DNA of 64,000 nt from Rickettsiales bacterium (GTDB taxonomy: Bacteria > Pseudomonadota > Alphaproteobacteria > Rickettsiales > SXRF01), in NCBI GenBank assembly GCA_041396965.1, contig JAWKXN010000001.1, positions 744,001 through 808,000 of the forward strand. The letters run 5' to 3'. Within the stretch, counting starts at the first letter, position 1. Each line of letters starts with the position of its first letter. The notes under the pieces were generated by a model. It saw nothing but the letters and a program-made list of their open reading frames with translations, had not been told where the DNA came from and searched no databases. Shown here piece after piece: positions 44,813 through 53,329 of the stretch. A program made the translations under genes and the position numbers.

Positions 44813-46051
44813 ATGGCTTCGTTTGAAAAAAAGATTGCTGGATTTCTTGATTCTGCTGTCAGTCGTAAAATAATTGACAGGCAGGTGGCTAATAATTTGC
44901 TTTCTTTTGCTAATAGTGAGGATTTTGAACATAAGGGCTGGTTTTCCCTAAGTCACGCTATGGGAATACTCGGGGCTTTGGCTTTGGCATTTGGTGTGAT
45001 TCTTATAATTGCCACTAACTGGTGGATGTTTAGTGATATTGCTAAAATATCTGGTTTCATAACTCTTATGGGTAGTTGTCACTTTACCGGTTTATATCTG
45101 GCAAAAAATGGTTATGAAAAAGTAGCCGTAAGCCTACATTTGTTGGGTGCTGGGTTATTTATTGCTGGTATCGGGCTTATGGCGCAGATATTTAACCTGT
45201 CGTCACAAACAGGAGAATCATTCCTGATTTGGGCGGTAATGATTGCACCTCTTGCCGTTTTGTTACGTAGCGGTCTTGTCGCTCTTCTTTCTATTTTTGC
45301 TTTTTCATTATGGGGTGACACATATCTTGATTATCTGTTTTCTTATCGGGCGTTTCCGTCAATCATGGCGTTTAATGCCGCTATAGCTTTATCGTCGGCA
45401 CTTGGTGGCGTGTTGCTTAAGAAAAAAGCTAGTGATATCGCACCGTATTTGCAAGCTGCCGGTATGATCGGTTTGGTTGGTTTTCTATATTTATTCGGGT
45501 TTTATCACAATTTTGGCTATAGTGATTTTAAGGTTGGAAGTGGTGCTTTAATAAGTTTTATCGCCATAATACCAGCCATTGTTATATTGGCTTATTTGTT
45601 TATTAGTGGTGGCAATAATACAAAAACCGATCGTTATTTCTTGCTTACGATGTTATGTGCATTTTTTACAATAACACTTGCGATTATTCTGCCAGTTATC
45701 GGAGTTAATAAGGATAGTTACATAAGATATATTTCTTTTGGCTGGACGCAGGAAAAATATACTCTTCCGCTTATAATAAGCGTATTCGCGTGGGTTTCAT
45801 ATTTTGTGTTTGCTTTCTGGGGTGTTATTCATGGCGCGCTATCCCATGACCGCTGGTTGCTTAATTCAAGCGTATTTTTGGTGGGGCTTGGTATTTTTAC
45901 CAGATTCATAGATTTAATAGGCAATATGTTTGATACCGGAATTATGTTCATATTATGCGGAATCTTACTATTCGTTGTCGGATATAGATTAGAAAAATGG
46001 CGACGTAAACTTATTGAGCAGGCAAAAGAAAATATAGCACTTAGTGTGTAG
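44813..46051 (+). CDS. DUF2157 integral membrane protein
   Basis: 412 residues from the ATG at 44813 (an ATG at 44801 is in frame, but MASFEKK fits the family better). The cytoplasmic start (SRKIIDRQVANNLLSF) is followed by HAMGILGALALAFGVILIIATNWW and about ten further membrane helices. DUF2157 proteins typically lie next to a GDYXXLXY-domain gene, as here. The function is unknown; a membrane sensing or transport role is often suggested. Confidence 0.88.
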   Translation: MASFEKKIAGFLDSAVSRKIIDRQVANNLLSFANSEDFEHKGWFSLSHAMGILGALALAFGVILIIATNWWMFSDIAKISGFITLMGSCHFTGLYLAKNGYEKVAVSLHLLGAGLFIAGIGLMAQIFNLSSQTGESFLIWAVMIAPLAVLLRSGLVALLSIFAFSLWGDTYLDYLFSYRAFPSIMAFNAAIALSSALGGVLLKKKASDIAPYLQAAGMIGLVGFLYLFGFYHNFGYSDFKVGSGALISFIAIIPAIVILAYLFISGGNNTKTDRYFLLTMLCAFFTITLAIILPVIGVNKDSYIRYISFGWTQEKYTLPLIISVFAWVSYFVFAFWGVIHGALSHDRWLLNSSVFLVGLGIFTRFIDLIGNMFDTGIMFILCGILLFVVGYRLEKWRRKLIEQAKENIALSV

Positions 46052-46089
46052 CTCATTGTCAAAATCTAATATTAAAGAGGAGATAAAAA

Positions 46090-46659
46090 ATGACGAGGAC
46101 TCTGCGTACAAAATTGGTGATTGGGGTTGTTATTCTGCAAATGGTGTTTTTTGCAGGGTGGTATATGAGCGAAGCAGGAGCGTTTGATAAACCAGTCGCG
46201 ACTATCATGGTAAAAACCGTTGCTTATGATCCTAGGGATTTGCTAAGCGGGCAATATATCCGTCTTAATTATGAGTTCACTAATGGAGGAGGCAGGTGGA
46301 ATTCTGAACTTAAAAAAATGGTGAATCCTGATTGGGCAAAAAATGTAAAGGAGATACTAACGTATGACGCAAGAGTTGATACGGATAAGCAAAATATATG
46401 GGTGGTATTGCGTGAGGTTGATGGTTTTTATGAACCTAAAACGGCTTCATTTACAAAGCCAGAAAATCTTGCTGATGGTGAAGTAGTTATTATGGGGCAT
46501 CCCGATAGATGGCGTATTATGTATGGAATAGAAAAATATTTTGTACCGGAAGGAACAAAAGAGCCAGACCGTAATGATACTACAGTGAGGCTTAAAATAT
46601 ATGAAAGCGGGAAAGTGCGTATTGATCAGGTTTTTGTAAAGGGAAAAGAATGGCCGTAG
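46090..46659 (+). CDS. GDYXXLXY-domain membrane-anchored protein
   Basis: 189 residues. One N-terminal membrane helix (about 8-28) precedes an extracytoplasmic domain with the family motif in DPRDLLSGQYIRLNYEF, where G-Q-Y replaces G-D-Y. AAAGAGGAG gives a good ribosome site. It is the usual partner of DUF2157 proteins, 38 bases downstream. Confidence 0.85.
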   Translation: MTRTLRTKLVIGVVILQMVFFAGWYMSEAGAFDKPVATIMVKTVAYDPRDLLSGQYIRLNYEFTNGGGRWNSELKKMVNPDWAKNVKEILTYDARVDTDKQNIWVVLREVDGFYEPKTASFTKPENLADGEVVIMGHPDRWRIMYGIEKYFVPEGTKEPDRNDTTVRLKIYESGKVRIDQVFVKGKEWP

Positions 46660-46745
46660 GAATAATTTGCTGACACATCATCACTCGTCTGACATAAATG
46701 GTAGCACTTGCATTTTTATAACCAATTTGAGAGTGAGAAATATTT

Positions 46746-47291
46746 ATGACCAATATACTAATGTTCTCGGGAAGCGCGCGCCGTGAGTCATTTAATAAAA
46801 AACTTATTTCAGCCGCGGCGAAAATAGCGCGGGAAAAATCTATAAATGTTACGCTTATTGACCTAGCGGATTATCCAATGCCAATTTACGATGGTGATTT
46901 GGAGGAAGAGAAGGGGCAACCAGAAAACGCTAAAAAGCTTTATGAACTTATAAAAAATCATGATTATATACTTATCTCATCCCCCGAATATAATGGTTTG
47001 CCAACGCCACTACTCAAAAATGTTATAGATTGGGTCTCCAGAGTAGACGTAAAAGTTTATAGTGGAAAAATAGCCGCTATCATTGGCGCTTCACCCGGAG
47101 GGTTTGGTGGACTTAGAGCTCTTCCACATTTGCGCGCGTTACTTACAAACATCAATGTTGTAGTTATTCCACAACAATTAGCTGTTCCAAAAGCGCACGA
47201 GGCTTTTGATGCGGATGGTAACTTAAAAGACAAAAAACAAAAAGAAGCTTTGGAGAGCGTTATTAATAATCTTATTTCTATAAAAAGATAA
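46746..47291 (+). CDS. NADPH-dependent FMN reductase family flavoprotein
   Basis: 181 residues. The flavodoxin-like fold shows the FMN-phosphate loop SGSARRESFNKKL (9-21), SSPEYNGLPTPLLKNVIDW, and GASPGGFGGLRALPHLR. It would reduce FMN, quinones or metals such as chromate; the physiological substrate is not given by sequence. It stands between GDYXXLXY and an M48 peptidase on the same strand. Confidence 0.9.
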   Translation: MTNILMFSGSARRESFNKKLISAAAKIAREKSINVTLIDLADYPMPIYDGDLEEEKGQPENAKKLYELIKNHDYILISSPEYNGLPTPLLKNVIDWVSRVDVKVYSGKIAAIIGASPGGFGGLRALPHLRALLTNINVVVIPQQLAVPKAHEAFDADGNLKDKKQKEALESVINNLISIKR

Positions 47292-47317
47292 TTGGAGCAT
47301 TGGCTTTGTATTACTCT

Positions 47318-48136
47318 ATGAGATACATAAAAATTACCCAAATTATTCTCTCTATGTTTTTTCTCTGGCATCTTTCCGCTTGCCAATCTCCATCTACCTA
47401 TTCTCCTGAACTTACCTCTGAGGAAATAAGAGCAGAAGAGATAGAACAGCAAAAAATGGTGGATGAAATAAGGGCAAGAGGTGGTTTGCCAAAATCATGG
47501 AAGAATCCAAAAAATATGCGTAGACAGTTTGAGCGTGTTGGCACTAAGATAGAAAAGGCCGGTGCGAAAATATGCAAAGAGCTTAATCTACAGCAAAATG
47601 GTTGCTACTATTATTTTAGGATGAGTCGTGGTGAGGAGATAAATTCACACGCTGATGGCAAAAATATAGTTATATATTCCGGTATGATGCGTTTTGTTGA
47701 AAATGATGATGAACTGGCGGTGGTGATGGCACATGAGTTTGTCCATAACCTGATGGGGCATGTAAGCGCACAGCAAAATAACGCTACTATCGGTCTAGTG
47801 CTCGGAACAGTACTTGACGCTGTCGCTAGCTATCAGGGTGTACCAACATTTGGTGAAATCTCAAGAGCCGGAGGTGATATAGGTGAGCTAAGTTATGGCG
47901 CTGATTTTGAACGAGAGGCTGATTATATCGGTATGTATGTAATGGCTGCCGCCGGTTATGATATAAACAAAGCGCCTTACTTCTGGCGGCGAATGTCTGT
48001 AGAGAATCCTGATGGTATTTATAATTCAACTACCCACCCGTCAAACGCTGAGAGATTTGTCGCTATGAGAAAAATAATAGACGAAATTAATCATAAACGT
48101 AGAAAACATTTACCTCTAATACCAGATTTTAGATAA
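47318..48136 (+). CDS. M48-family metallopeptidase lipoprotein
   Basis: 272 residues from the ATG at 47318 (TTG codons at 47300 and 47306 are alternatives). A lipoprotein signal ends in LSAC at about residue 22. The zinc motif HEFVHNLMGH and the downstream FEREADYIGMYVMAAAGYD glutamate motif define the M48 fold. TTHPSNAERF is conserved at the end. It is a likely periplasmic, membrane-attached protein quality-control protease. Confidence 0.9.
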   Translation: MRYIKITQIILSMFFLWHLSACQSPSTYSPELTSEEIRAEEIEQQKMVDEIRARGGLPKSWKNPKNMRRQFERVGTKIEKAGAKICKELNLQQNGCYYYFRMSRGEEINSHADGKNIVIYSGMMRFVENDDELAVVMAHEFVHNLMGHVSAQQNNATIGLVLGTVLDAVASYQGVPTFGEISRAGGDIGELSYGADFEREADYIGMYVMAAAGYDINKAPYFWRRMSVENPDGIYNSTTHPSNAERFVAMRKIIDEINHKRRKHLPLIPDFR

Positions 48137-48308
48137 ATCAAATAAGGTCATCAATTCTCCAATTCATAATTATATTTATTCATTATTAATAAAAATATTG
48201 TACCAATATATATCTAATCAGCTATAAAGCTTGATTGATCTAATTAAAATATTATAGTCAAGATATTAAGTGAATTTATAGTCAGCAACAGATAATACAG
48301 GTTCTATT

Positions 48309-49109
48309 ATGGTAGAGTTAAGACTTCCGGCTAATTCTAGAATAACAAAAGGCGAGTATCATAAAGCGGATTCAGGGACAAAAAGGGTCAAGAAATTTAA
48401 CATATATCGCTGGAATCCTGAGGATACTGACGATAAGGGGAATCCAAAGAATCCACATATTGATACTTACGAGTTGGATATGGATAACTGCGCTCCGATG
48501 GTTCTGGACGCTCTGATAAAAATTAAAGATGAGGTTGACTCAACACTTACTTTCCGCCGTTCTTGTCGTGAGGGTATTTGTGGAAGCTGTGCGATGAATA
48601 TAGATGGTACTAACACTCTTGCCTGTATTAAACCAATTGATGAGGTGAAGGGTGATGTGAATATTTATCCGTTACCACATATGGAAGTGGTTAAAGATCT
48701 AGTGCCAGATCTTACACATTTTTATGCTCAATATGAATCAATAAAGCCATGGCTTCAAACCAGCACGACGCAGCCATCTGGCAGTGAGCGTCTGCAATCA
48801 CCAGATGATAGAGAGAAGCTCGATGGGCTTTATGAGTGCATTTTATGTGCCTGTTGCTCAACTTCTTGTCCGAGCTATTGGTGGAATTCTGACCGCTATC
48901 TTGGACCTGCTATTTTGCTGCATGCTTACCGCTGGATTATCGATAGTCGTGATGAGTTTACCGGCGAGCGTTTGGATGAGCTGGAAGATCCATTCAAGCT
49001 TTATCGCTGCCATACAATTATGAACTGTGCTAAAACTTGCCCTAAAGGGCTTAATCCAGCGAAGGCTATTGCCGAAATTAAAAAATTGCTGGTTGAACGA
49101 GTTGTTTGA
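48309..49109 (+). CDS. sdhB: Succinate dehydrogenase iron-sulfur subunit
   Basis: 266 residues. The [2Fe-2S] motif is SCREGICGSCAMNIDG, and the [4Fe-4S] and [3Fe-4S] cysteines are in CILCACCSTSCPSYWW and CHTIMNCAKTCPKGLNP. It passes electrons from SdhA to ubiquinone in complex II. sdhC, sdhD and sdhA are not next to it: 172 AT-rich bases without a gene lie upstream. It is followed after 9 bases by thrB. Confidence 0.97.
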   Translation: MVELRLPANSRITKGEYHKADSGTKRVKKFNIYRWNPEDTDDKGNPKNPHIDTYELDMDNCAPMVLDALIKIKDEVDSTLTFRRSCREGICGSCAMNIDGTNTLACIKPIDEVKGDVNIYPLPHMEVVKDLVPDLTHFYAQYESIKPWLQTSTTQPSGSERLQSPDDREKLDGLYECILCACCSTSCPSYWWNSDRYLGPAILLHAYRWIIDSRDEFTGERLDELEDPFKLYRCHTIMNCAKTCPKGLNPAKAIAEIKKLLVERVV

Positions 49110-49118
49110 TCTTTAATT

Positions 49119-50099
49119 ATGGCTGTTTATACTAAACTATCTGATATTGAGGTAAGAAACTTTATATCTTCCTATGAGGTGGGCGAGCTTGTTTCTTTCA
49201 AAGGTATAGCCGAAGGTGTTTCTAACACTAATTATTTTGTATCTGTAGATGGAAACGCTGGTAGAACGAATTATATACTTACTATATTTGAGGAAAATTT
49301 CCCCGCCGAGGATTTGCCATTTATTATGGAATTTACCGAATATTTGGCGGATAACCAAGTTCTTTGCCCACGACCTATCTATAATAAAAAATCGGAAATA
49401 ATTACCTTAATAGCGGAAAAACCAGCGATATTAATAGAGTTCATGGTTGGTGGTGGCAGTACAAACATAACTACGCATCATATTGAGTTAGTCGGTAATT
49501 TGGTCGCCACACTCCACGTAAAATCTACCGGATTTAATAAAACAAGGAAGAACGCTCTCTCTCTTGCTGGTATGAAAGATATATTTTTTAAGTTCAGTAA
49601 TCGGGCTGATGAGATATTTAACGGATTATCGGTAGATATTAAAAAAGAAATATCCTATCTGGAAAAAAAGTTACCACAAAATCTTCCCGCCGGAATAGTA
49701 CATACCGACATTTTCCCAGATAATGTTTTCTTTATTGATGGTAATACAGAAAACCCTGAGCTTTCAGCTATTATTGATTTTTATTTTTCCTGCCATGATT
49801 TTTATATTTACGATCTTATGATAGTTATAAACGCATGGTGTTTTGATAACACCCATCGTATTTTGCCTAGCAGACTAAAGCTATTGCTGTCTTCTTATAA
49901 TCAAGTGCGGAAGCTCACCGATGATGAAGAAAAAGCGATGCCAATAATGGGGCGGCTGGCGGCACTGCGTTTTTTAATTATGCGTTGTTATGATTATCTA
50001 AATCCGGTAGACAACGCTCTGGTCAACATAAAAGATCCTATGGATTATATGAAGAGGCTTTATTACTGGCGTGGCTATGATGAGAATATTCTAAAATAA
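49119..50099 (+). CDS. thrB: Homoserine kinase (choline-kinase-like, ThrB type II)
   Basis: 326 residues. It phosphorylates homoserine on the way to threonine. The kinase fold is seen in GVSNTNYFV near the N-terminus, the catalytic IVHTDIFPDNVFF and the metal-binding SAIIDFYFSCHDFYIYDLM. This form, unrelated to the E. coli GHMP-type ThrB, is normal in alphaproteobacteria and normally precedes rnhA, as here. Confidence 0.93.
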   Translation: MAVYTKLSDIEVRNFISSYEVGELVSFKGIAEGVSNTNYFVSVDGNAGRTNYILTIFEENFPAEDLPFIMEFTEYLADNQVLCPRPIYNKKSEIITLIAEKPAILIEFMVGGGSTNITTHHIELVGNLVATLHVKSTGFNKTRKNALSLAGMKDIFFKFSNRADEIFNGLSVDIKKEISYLEKKLPQNLPAGIVHTDIFPDNVFFIDGNTENPELSAIIDFYFSCHDFYIYDLMIVINAWCFDNTHRILPSRLKLLLSSYNQVRKLTDDEEKAMPIMGRLAALRFLIMRCYDYLNPVDNALVNIKDPMDYMKRLYYWRGYDENILK

Positions 50100-50126
50100 A
50101 ATAGTGAATTATAGAGCATGGGTTGT

Positions 50127-50558
50127 ATGGCTAAAAAGCATGTGAAGATTTATACAGATGGAGCTTGTTCAGGAAATCCAGGTGCTGGTGGCTGGGGAGC
50201 TATATTGGTTTATGGTGATAAAGAAAAGGAAATTTCTGGTGGTGAGGATGATGCTACTAACAACCGTATGGAGCTTATGGCGGTAATTTCCGCTTTGGAG
50301 ATTCTTAAAGAACCGTGCAAGGTTGATTTGTATAGTGATAGCACTTACGTGTTAAAAGGTATCAGCGAGTGGATGGAAAATTGGAAGGCAAGGGGATGGA
50401 AAACCGCCGACAAGAAACCGGTAAAAAATGTGGAATATTGGCAAAGGCTAGAAAAAGCAGTCGTCGCGCACGATATTAAGTGGCATTGGGTGAAGGGACA
50501 TAATGGTCACGCTATGAACGAGCGGGCGGACACATTAGCGAGAAAAGCTATCTCATAG
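50127..50558 (+). CDS. rnhA: Ribonuclease HI
   Basis: 143 residues. It cuts RNA in RNA-DNA hybrids. The acidic residues are Asp11 (YTDGACSGNPG), Glu49 (NNRMELMAV), Asp71 (YSDSTYV) and Asp135 (ERADTLARKA), with His125 in KGHNGH. The ATG at 50127 is preferred to one at 50118 because family members start a few residues before the first strand. Confidence 0.95.
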   Translation: MAKKHVKIYTDGACSGNPGAGGWGAILVYGDKEKEISGGEDDATNNRMELMAVISALEILKEPCKVDLYSDSTYVLKGISEWMENWKARGWKTADKKPVKNVEYWQRLEKAVVAHDIKWHWVKGHNGHAMNERADTLARKAIS

Positions 50559-50575
50559 GAATTGAGGAAATGACG

Positions 50576-50739
50576 AATTGAGGAGCAAGAAGTATGACCA
50601 GCAGGTCGTACGAGCCTTCATCAATGCTCCATCCGTCTTTGCGCTTACGCGCTACGGCGAGACAAGTGCAAGGGACAGTAATCCCGCAGCGGGAGCAAAA
50701 TAAAATCTCCAATAGGAAATACCGGAGGTGAAATATAAA
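50576..50739 (+). repeat. Dispersed repeat, copy F (mixed modules)
   Basis: Hairpin 1 is GTATGACC-AGCA-GGTCGTAC (50592-50611) with one T-G wobble. A second module with TCCCGCAGCGGGAGCAAAATA resembles copy E. The end (AATAGGAAATACCGGAGGTGAAATATAAA) is the right half of a D-type hairpin 2 and its tail. It looks like a recombined copy. Confidence 0.65.
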
Positions 50740-50767
50740 CAACTTTCAGCGGACAAAATGAGTATCA

Positions 50768-50802
50768 TAAAAAAGAAGCCCGCTGGAATCCGGCGGGCTT
50801 AA
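50768..50802 (-). terminator. Rho-independent terminator for the minus-strand small genes
   Basis: An 8-bp stem AAGCCCGC/GCGGGCTT (50776-50800) is followed, on the minus strand, by CTTTTTTAT. It lies 50 bases past the 52-residue gene; there is no T-tract on the plus side, so it serves the minus strand. Confidence 0.8.
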
Positions 50803-50850
50803 GTTAGTCTCTAGTCACAGAAACTTATTTTTATTCATAATGGGTATAAA

Positions 50851-51009
50851 TTATCTTCCTCTACCTATATTTGTGCCTTTAGCGTTAATTGATGTCGCCA
50901 TACCAGCTATTCCTTCTTTAAGTGCTTCAGGTGATATTTGTTGAAAAACAGCCGACTCAACATTATTTCTTAAGTGTTTTTCTAAACTTTCTTCGCTTAT
51001 CTGCTTCAT
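50851..51009 (-). CDS. Hypothetical small protein, 52 residues
   Basis: An open frame from ATG 51009 reading MKQISEESLEKHLRNN and ending INAKGTNIGRGR. It follows the 90-residue gene by 32 bases and precedes a strong terminator, which supports it being real. It is amphipathic and helical with a basic Gly/Arg end. The ribosome site is weak (CGGGAAAA). Confidence 0.5.
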   Translation of the reverse strand: MKQISEESLEKHLRNNVESAVFQQISPEALKEGIAGMATSINAKGTNIGRGR

Positions 51010-51041
51010 GTTGTTTTCCCGTTGTGATATTTGCTATTTAT

Positions 51042-51314
51042 TTAGTTATTAGACTCTTGTTCTTTTACGATGCCTTGCGCCATATTGAGAGCTATACCAC
51101 GTATATGAGCCGGCTGTAATAATATCCCGTTCTCATCACGCACACCTTCAAACATTTTAAGTAGGAATGGACGGATTTTCTCCGCGACATTCATGATAAT
51201 ATTACCACGTGATTGAACCTCGCGCTTTATCACTTTTATCTCTGAGTTGGTGGATTGCGGCTGCTGATTGTTTGCCGCTCTGTCAACCCATGAATTTATA
51301 GCGTCGTTTGACAT
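51042..51314 (-). CDS. Hypothetical protein, 90 residues
   Basis: AAGAGGAGATT before the ATG is a strong ribosome site. The protein has a polar N-terminus (Asn/Gln-rich to about 25), then a basic helical part (IKVIKREVQSRG) and MNVAEKIRPFLLKMFEGVRD. No family is recognised. It lies between the terminase and the 52-residue gene on the same strand and may be part of that group. Confidence 0.65.
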   Translation of the reverse strand: MSNDAINSWVDRAANNQQPQSTNSEIKVIKREVQSRGNIIMNVAEKIRPFLLKMFEGVRDENGILLQPAHIRGIALNMAQGIVKEQESNN

Positions 51315-51444
51315 AATCTCCTCTTAGTTAAACCGTAAAAAATTAATTAATTAAGAAATTAATTGTGATAATAGGTTAATTTATTTAACAAAAAATTAAA
51401 AAGAATATACAATTTTATCTGACCATGTACTGCCATAAAAATGA

Positions 51445-52833
51445 CTATAATTTTCTGATGGTTGGCTTCTCCCATATCCTCATTCTTTTCCAATCAAGAT
51501 ATTGGGTAAGAGCGTCTACTTGGTCATCATGCCTGCCTTTAGGGAAGGATAGCAGCTCGCTTTCAAAATCAGTAAGCCATGTCGCCCGATTTGGTAGAAT
51601 AAGTTTTCCAGCCTCAATCATCGCTGAAATGGCGGCGAATCTAGTTATTTTATCTGATTTTGGTTTTATACCAATAACTGGCAGATGGCTTTCTCGCCCT
51701 ATATCCTGCAATAGCTGCTGACCACTAGCTTTGTCTTCTAGCAAAATAGTGTTTGGTTGATGTTTTTCCGCTTGTTGGTAAAATAGACGTTTAAGGTCAG
51801 GATATTCAATACGCTTAACTATTGAGTCAGTTAAATAACTTCTGCCGTCTACCTCAATAAAAGTAAGACAAACACTGGCATCATTATGTTCTCCGCTTTT
51901 AATCGCCGTATCCCAGCTTTGCACTATGGACTCAATATTTTCTGGAATTTCATCATAGCGTAACAGCCAATCTTTTTTTACCATCTCACCTTCTTCTGGT
52001 TTCGGATTTTGTTGATATTGCGCCGCGAATGCTTGCGAGCCAAGCTCTATCCTTGCTCTTTCAATTAGACTAGCGTCCTCGCGTCCGTAATGTAGTAACT
52101 CACCTTCAGTAAATAGCTTCGTGACATTACCAAAATCATATTTTTTACTCCGCATACTTACCGCCGGTAGGCATAAATGTTCCCAACCGCCTTTTTCAAG
52201 TAAGTAACCGCTTAAATCATCACAGTGTAAACGCTGCATTACCAGAACTATAACCCCATTCTTTTTATCATTTAACCTTGTTGAGAAAGTGTGATCAAAC
52301 CAATCATTAACTTTGCTCCTCCATATCCCGCTCATTGCTTTTGCTGGACTTATTGGATCATCAATTATCAGGAAGTTACCGCCTTCACCAATTACACTCG
52401 CTCCAACCGAACTAGCTAAACGAAAGCCTTTTCTTGTAGTCATAAAACGTTGTTTCTGGTTTTGGTCGCTGGCAAGAATTACTTTAGGAAACACACGTTT
52501 ATACCAATCGCTAATAATAATGTTACGACAATCAATGGAATGTTTAACGCTTAGTGATGAGGCGTAACTAGCGGTTATAATTCTCTCGCTTGGATTATGA
52601 CCAAGTATCCATGCTGGCCAAGCGACATTTACGCATATGGATTTTAGCGAGCGTGGCGGCATATTTATAATAAGCCGGCTTATTTGCGAATTTCTAGCGG
52701 CTTCTAGATATTCAGCGATTAGGTCAATATGCCAATTAGGTAAGAATCTCGCTGATGGATCGGCAGTAGTAAGGCTCTTGCCAATAAAAGTAGAAAAGCT
52801 GTTGGAGAGTAAATCATCATACCATTTTGGCAT
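51445..52833 (-). CDS. Phage-type terminase large subunit
   Basis: 462 residues with an ATPase plus nuclease layout. The ATPase part has the variant Walker A MPPRSLKSI, Walker B FLIIDDPI and the coupling region VMQRLHCDDLSGYL. The RNase-H-fold nuclease has VQSWDTAIKSGEHNDAS, ILLEDKASGQQLLQ and FPKGRHDDQVDALTQYL, so all acidic residues needed for cutting remain. Terminases package DNA into phage or gene-transfer-agent heads. No portal, capsid or tail gene is in the window, so it is an isolated packaging module or a remnant. Confidence 0.9.
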   Translation of the reverse strand: MPKWYDDLLSNSFSTFIGKSLTTADPSARFLPNWHIDLIAEYLEAARNSQISRLIINMPPRSLKSICVNVAWPAWILGHNPSERIITASYASSLSVKHSIDCRNIIISDWYKRVFPKVILASDQNQKQRFMTTRKGFRLASSVGASVIGEGGNFLIIDDPISPAKAMSGIWRSKVNDWFDHTFSTRLNDKKNGVIVLVMQRLHCDDLSGYLLEKGGWEHLCLPAVSMRSKKYDFGNVTKLFTEGELLHYGREDASLIERARIELGSQAFAAQYQQNPKPEEGEMVKKDWLLRYDEIPENIESIVQSWDTAIKSGEHNDASVCLTFIEVDGRSYLTDSIVKRIEYPDLKRLFYQQAEKHQPNTILLEDKASGQQLLQDIGRESHLPVIGIKPKSDKITRFAAISAMIEAGKLILPNRATWLTDFESELLSFPKGRHDDQVDALTQYLDWKRMRIWEKPTIRKL

Positions 52834-52837
52834 AGAC

Positions 52838-53227
52838 TTACACTTTTTTTACGCTTTTTAGTTTGCGTACAAAAGCCTCAACTAGAGCTATATCATTTTC
52901 TGAAAGCTTATTTGAGATATTGTCCTGTGAGTCTTTAGCGGTCATATTGCCGGTATTGTTTCCAGCCTCGTTGGAGCTTATCTGGTTGAGCTCAACCAAC
53001 AAATTGGCAAGAGTTACTAGCGTCGCGGCTAGTGACGTTTTACTTCCAAATAGTAAATTATGTTTTTTCTCATGAGATTCTATTTTTTCGCTATTTTCAC
53101 CTTTGAGATATTCAATAGCTTGTTCAATAACATTTAATAGTTTGAGTGTTATCTTTTTAATGTAATCAATGTCATTAATATCTACAGATTTTACGCTATT
53201 TTCTTTTTTGGTATTTCTCTTTGCCAT
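52838..53227 (-). CDS. Hypothetical protein preceding terminase (possible small terminase subunit)
   Basis: 129 residues ending 4 bases before the terminase gene. The start is Lys-rich and the rest helical with a hydrophobic centre (SLAATLVTLANLLVELNQI). The size and position fit a small terminase subunit, but no DNA-binding motif can be recognised, so this is inference from context. Confidence 0.6.
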   Translation of the reverse strand: MAKRNTKKENSVKSVDINDIDYIKKITLKLLNVIEQAIEYLKGENSEKIESHEKKHNLLFGSKTSLAATLVTLANLLVELNQISSNEAGNNTGNMTAKDSQDNISNKLSENDIALVEAFVRKLKSVKKV

Positions 53228-53329
53228 AATGATGACATTAGTGATTAAGGGAAAACACCGGAAGGGGAATATTTTGTATTAGCTTCCGAGATTTTTGTTA
53301 GAGAACTGTAGAATTGGAAAAATGAGGAA

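Noticed and set aside
50851..53227. Complete prophage
   Set aside because: Only terminase-type genes are present; no integrase, portal, capsid or tail genes and no attachment-site repeats were seen.
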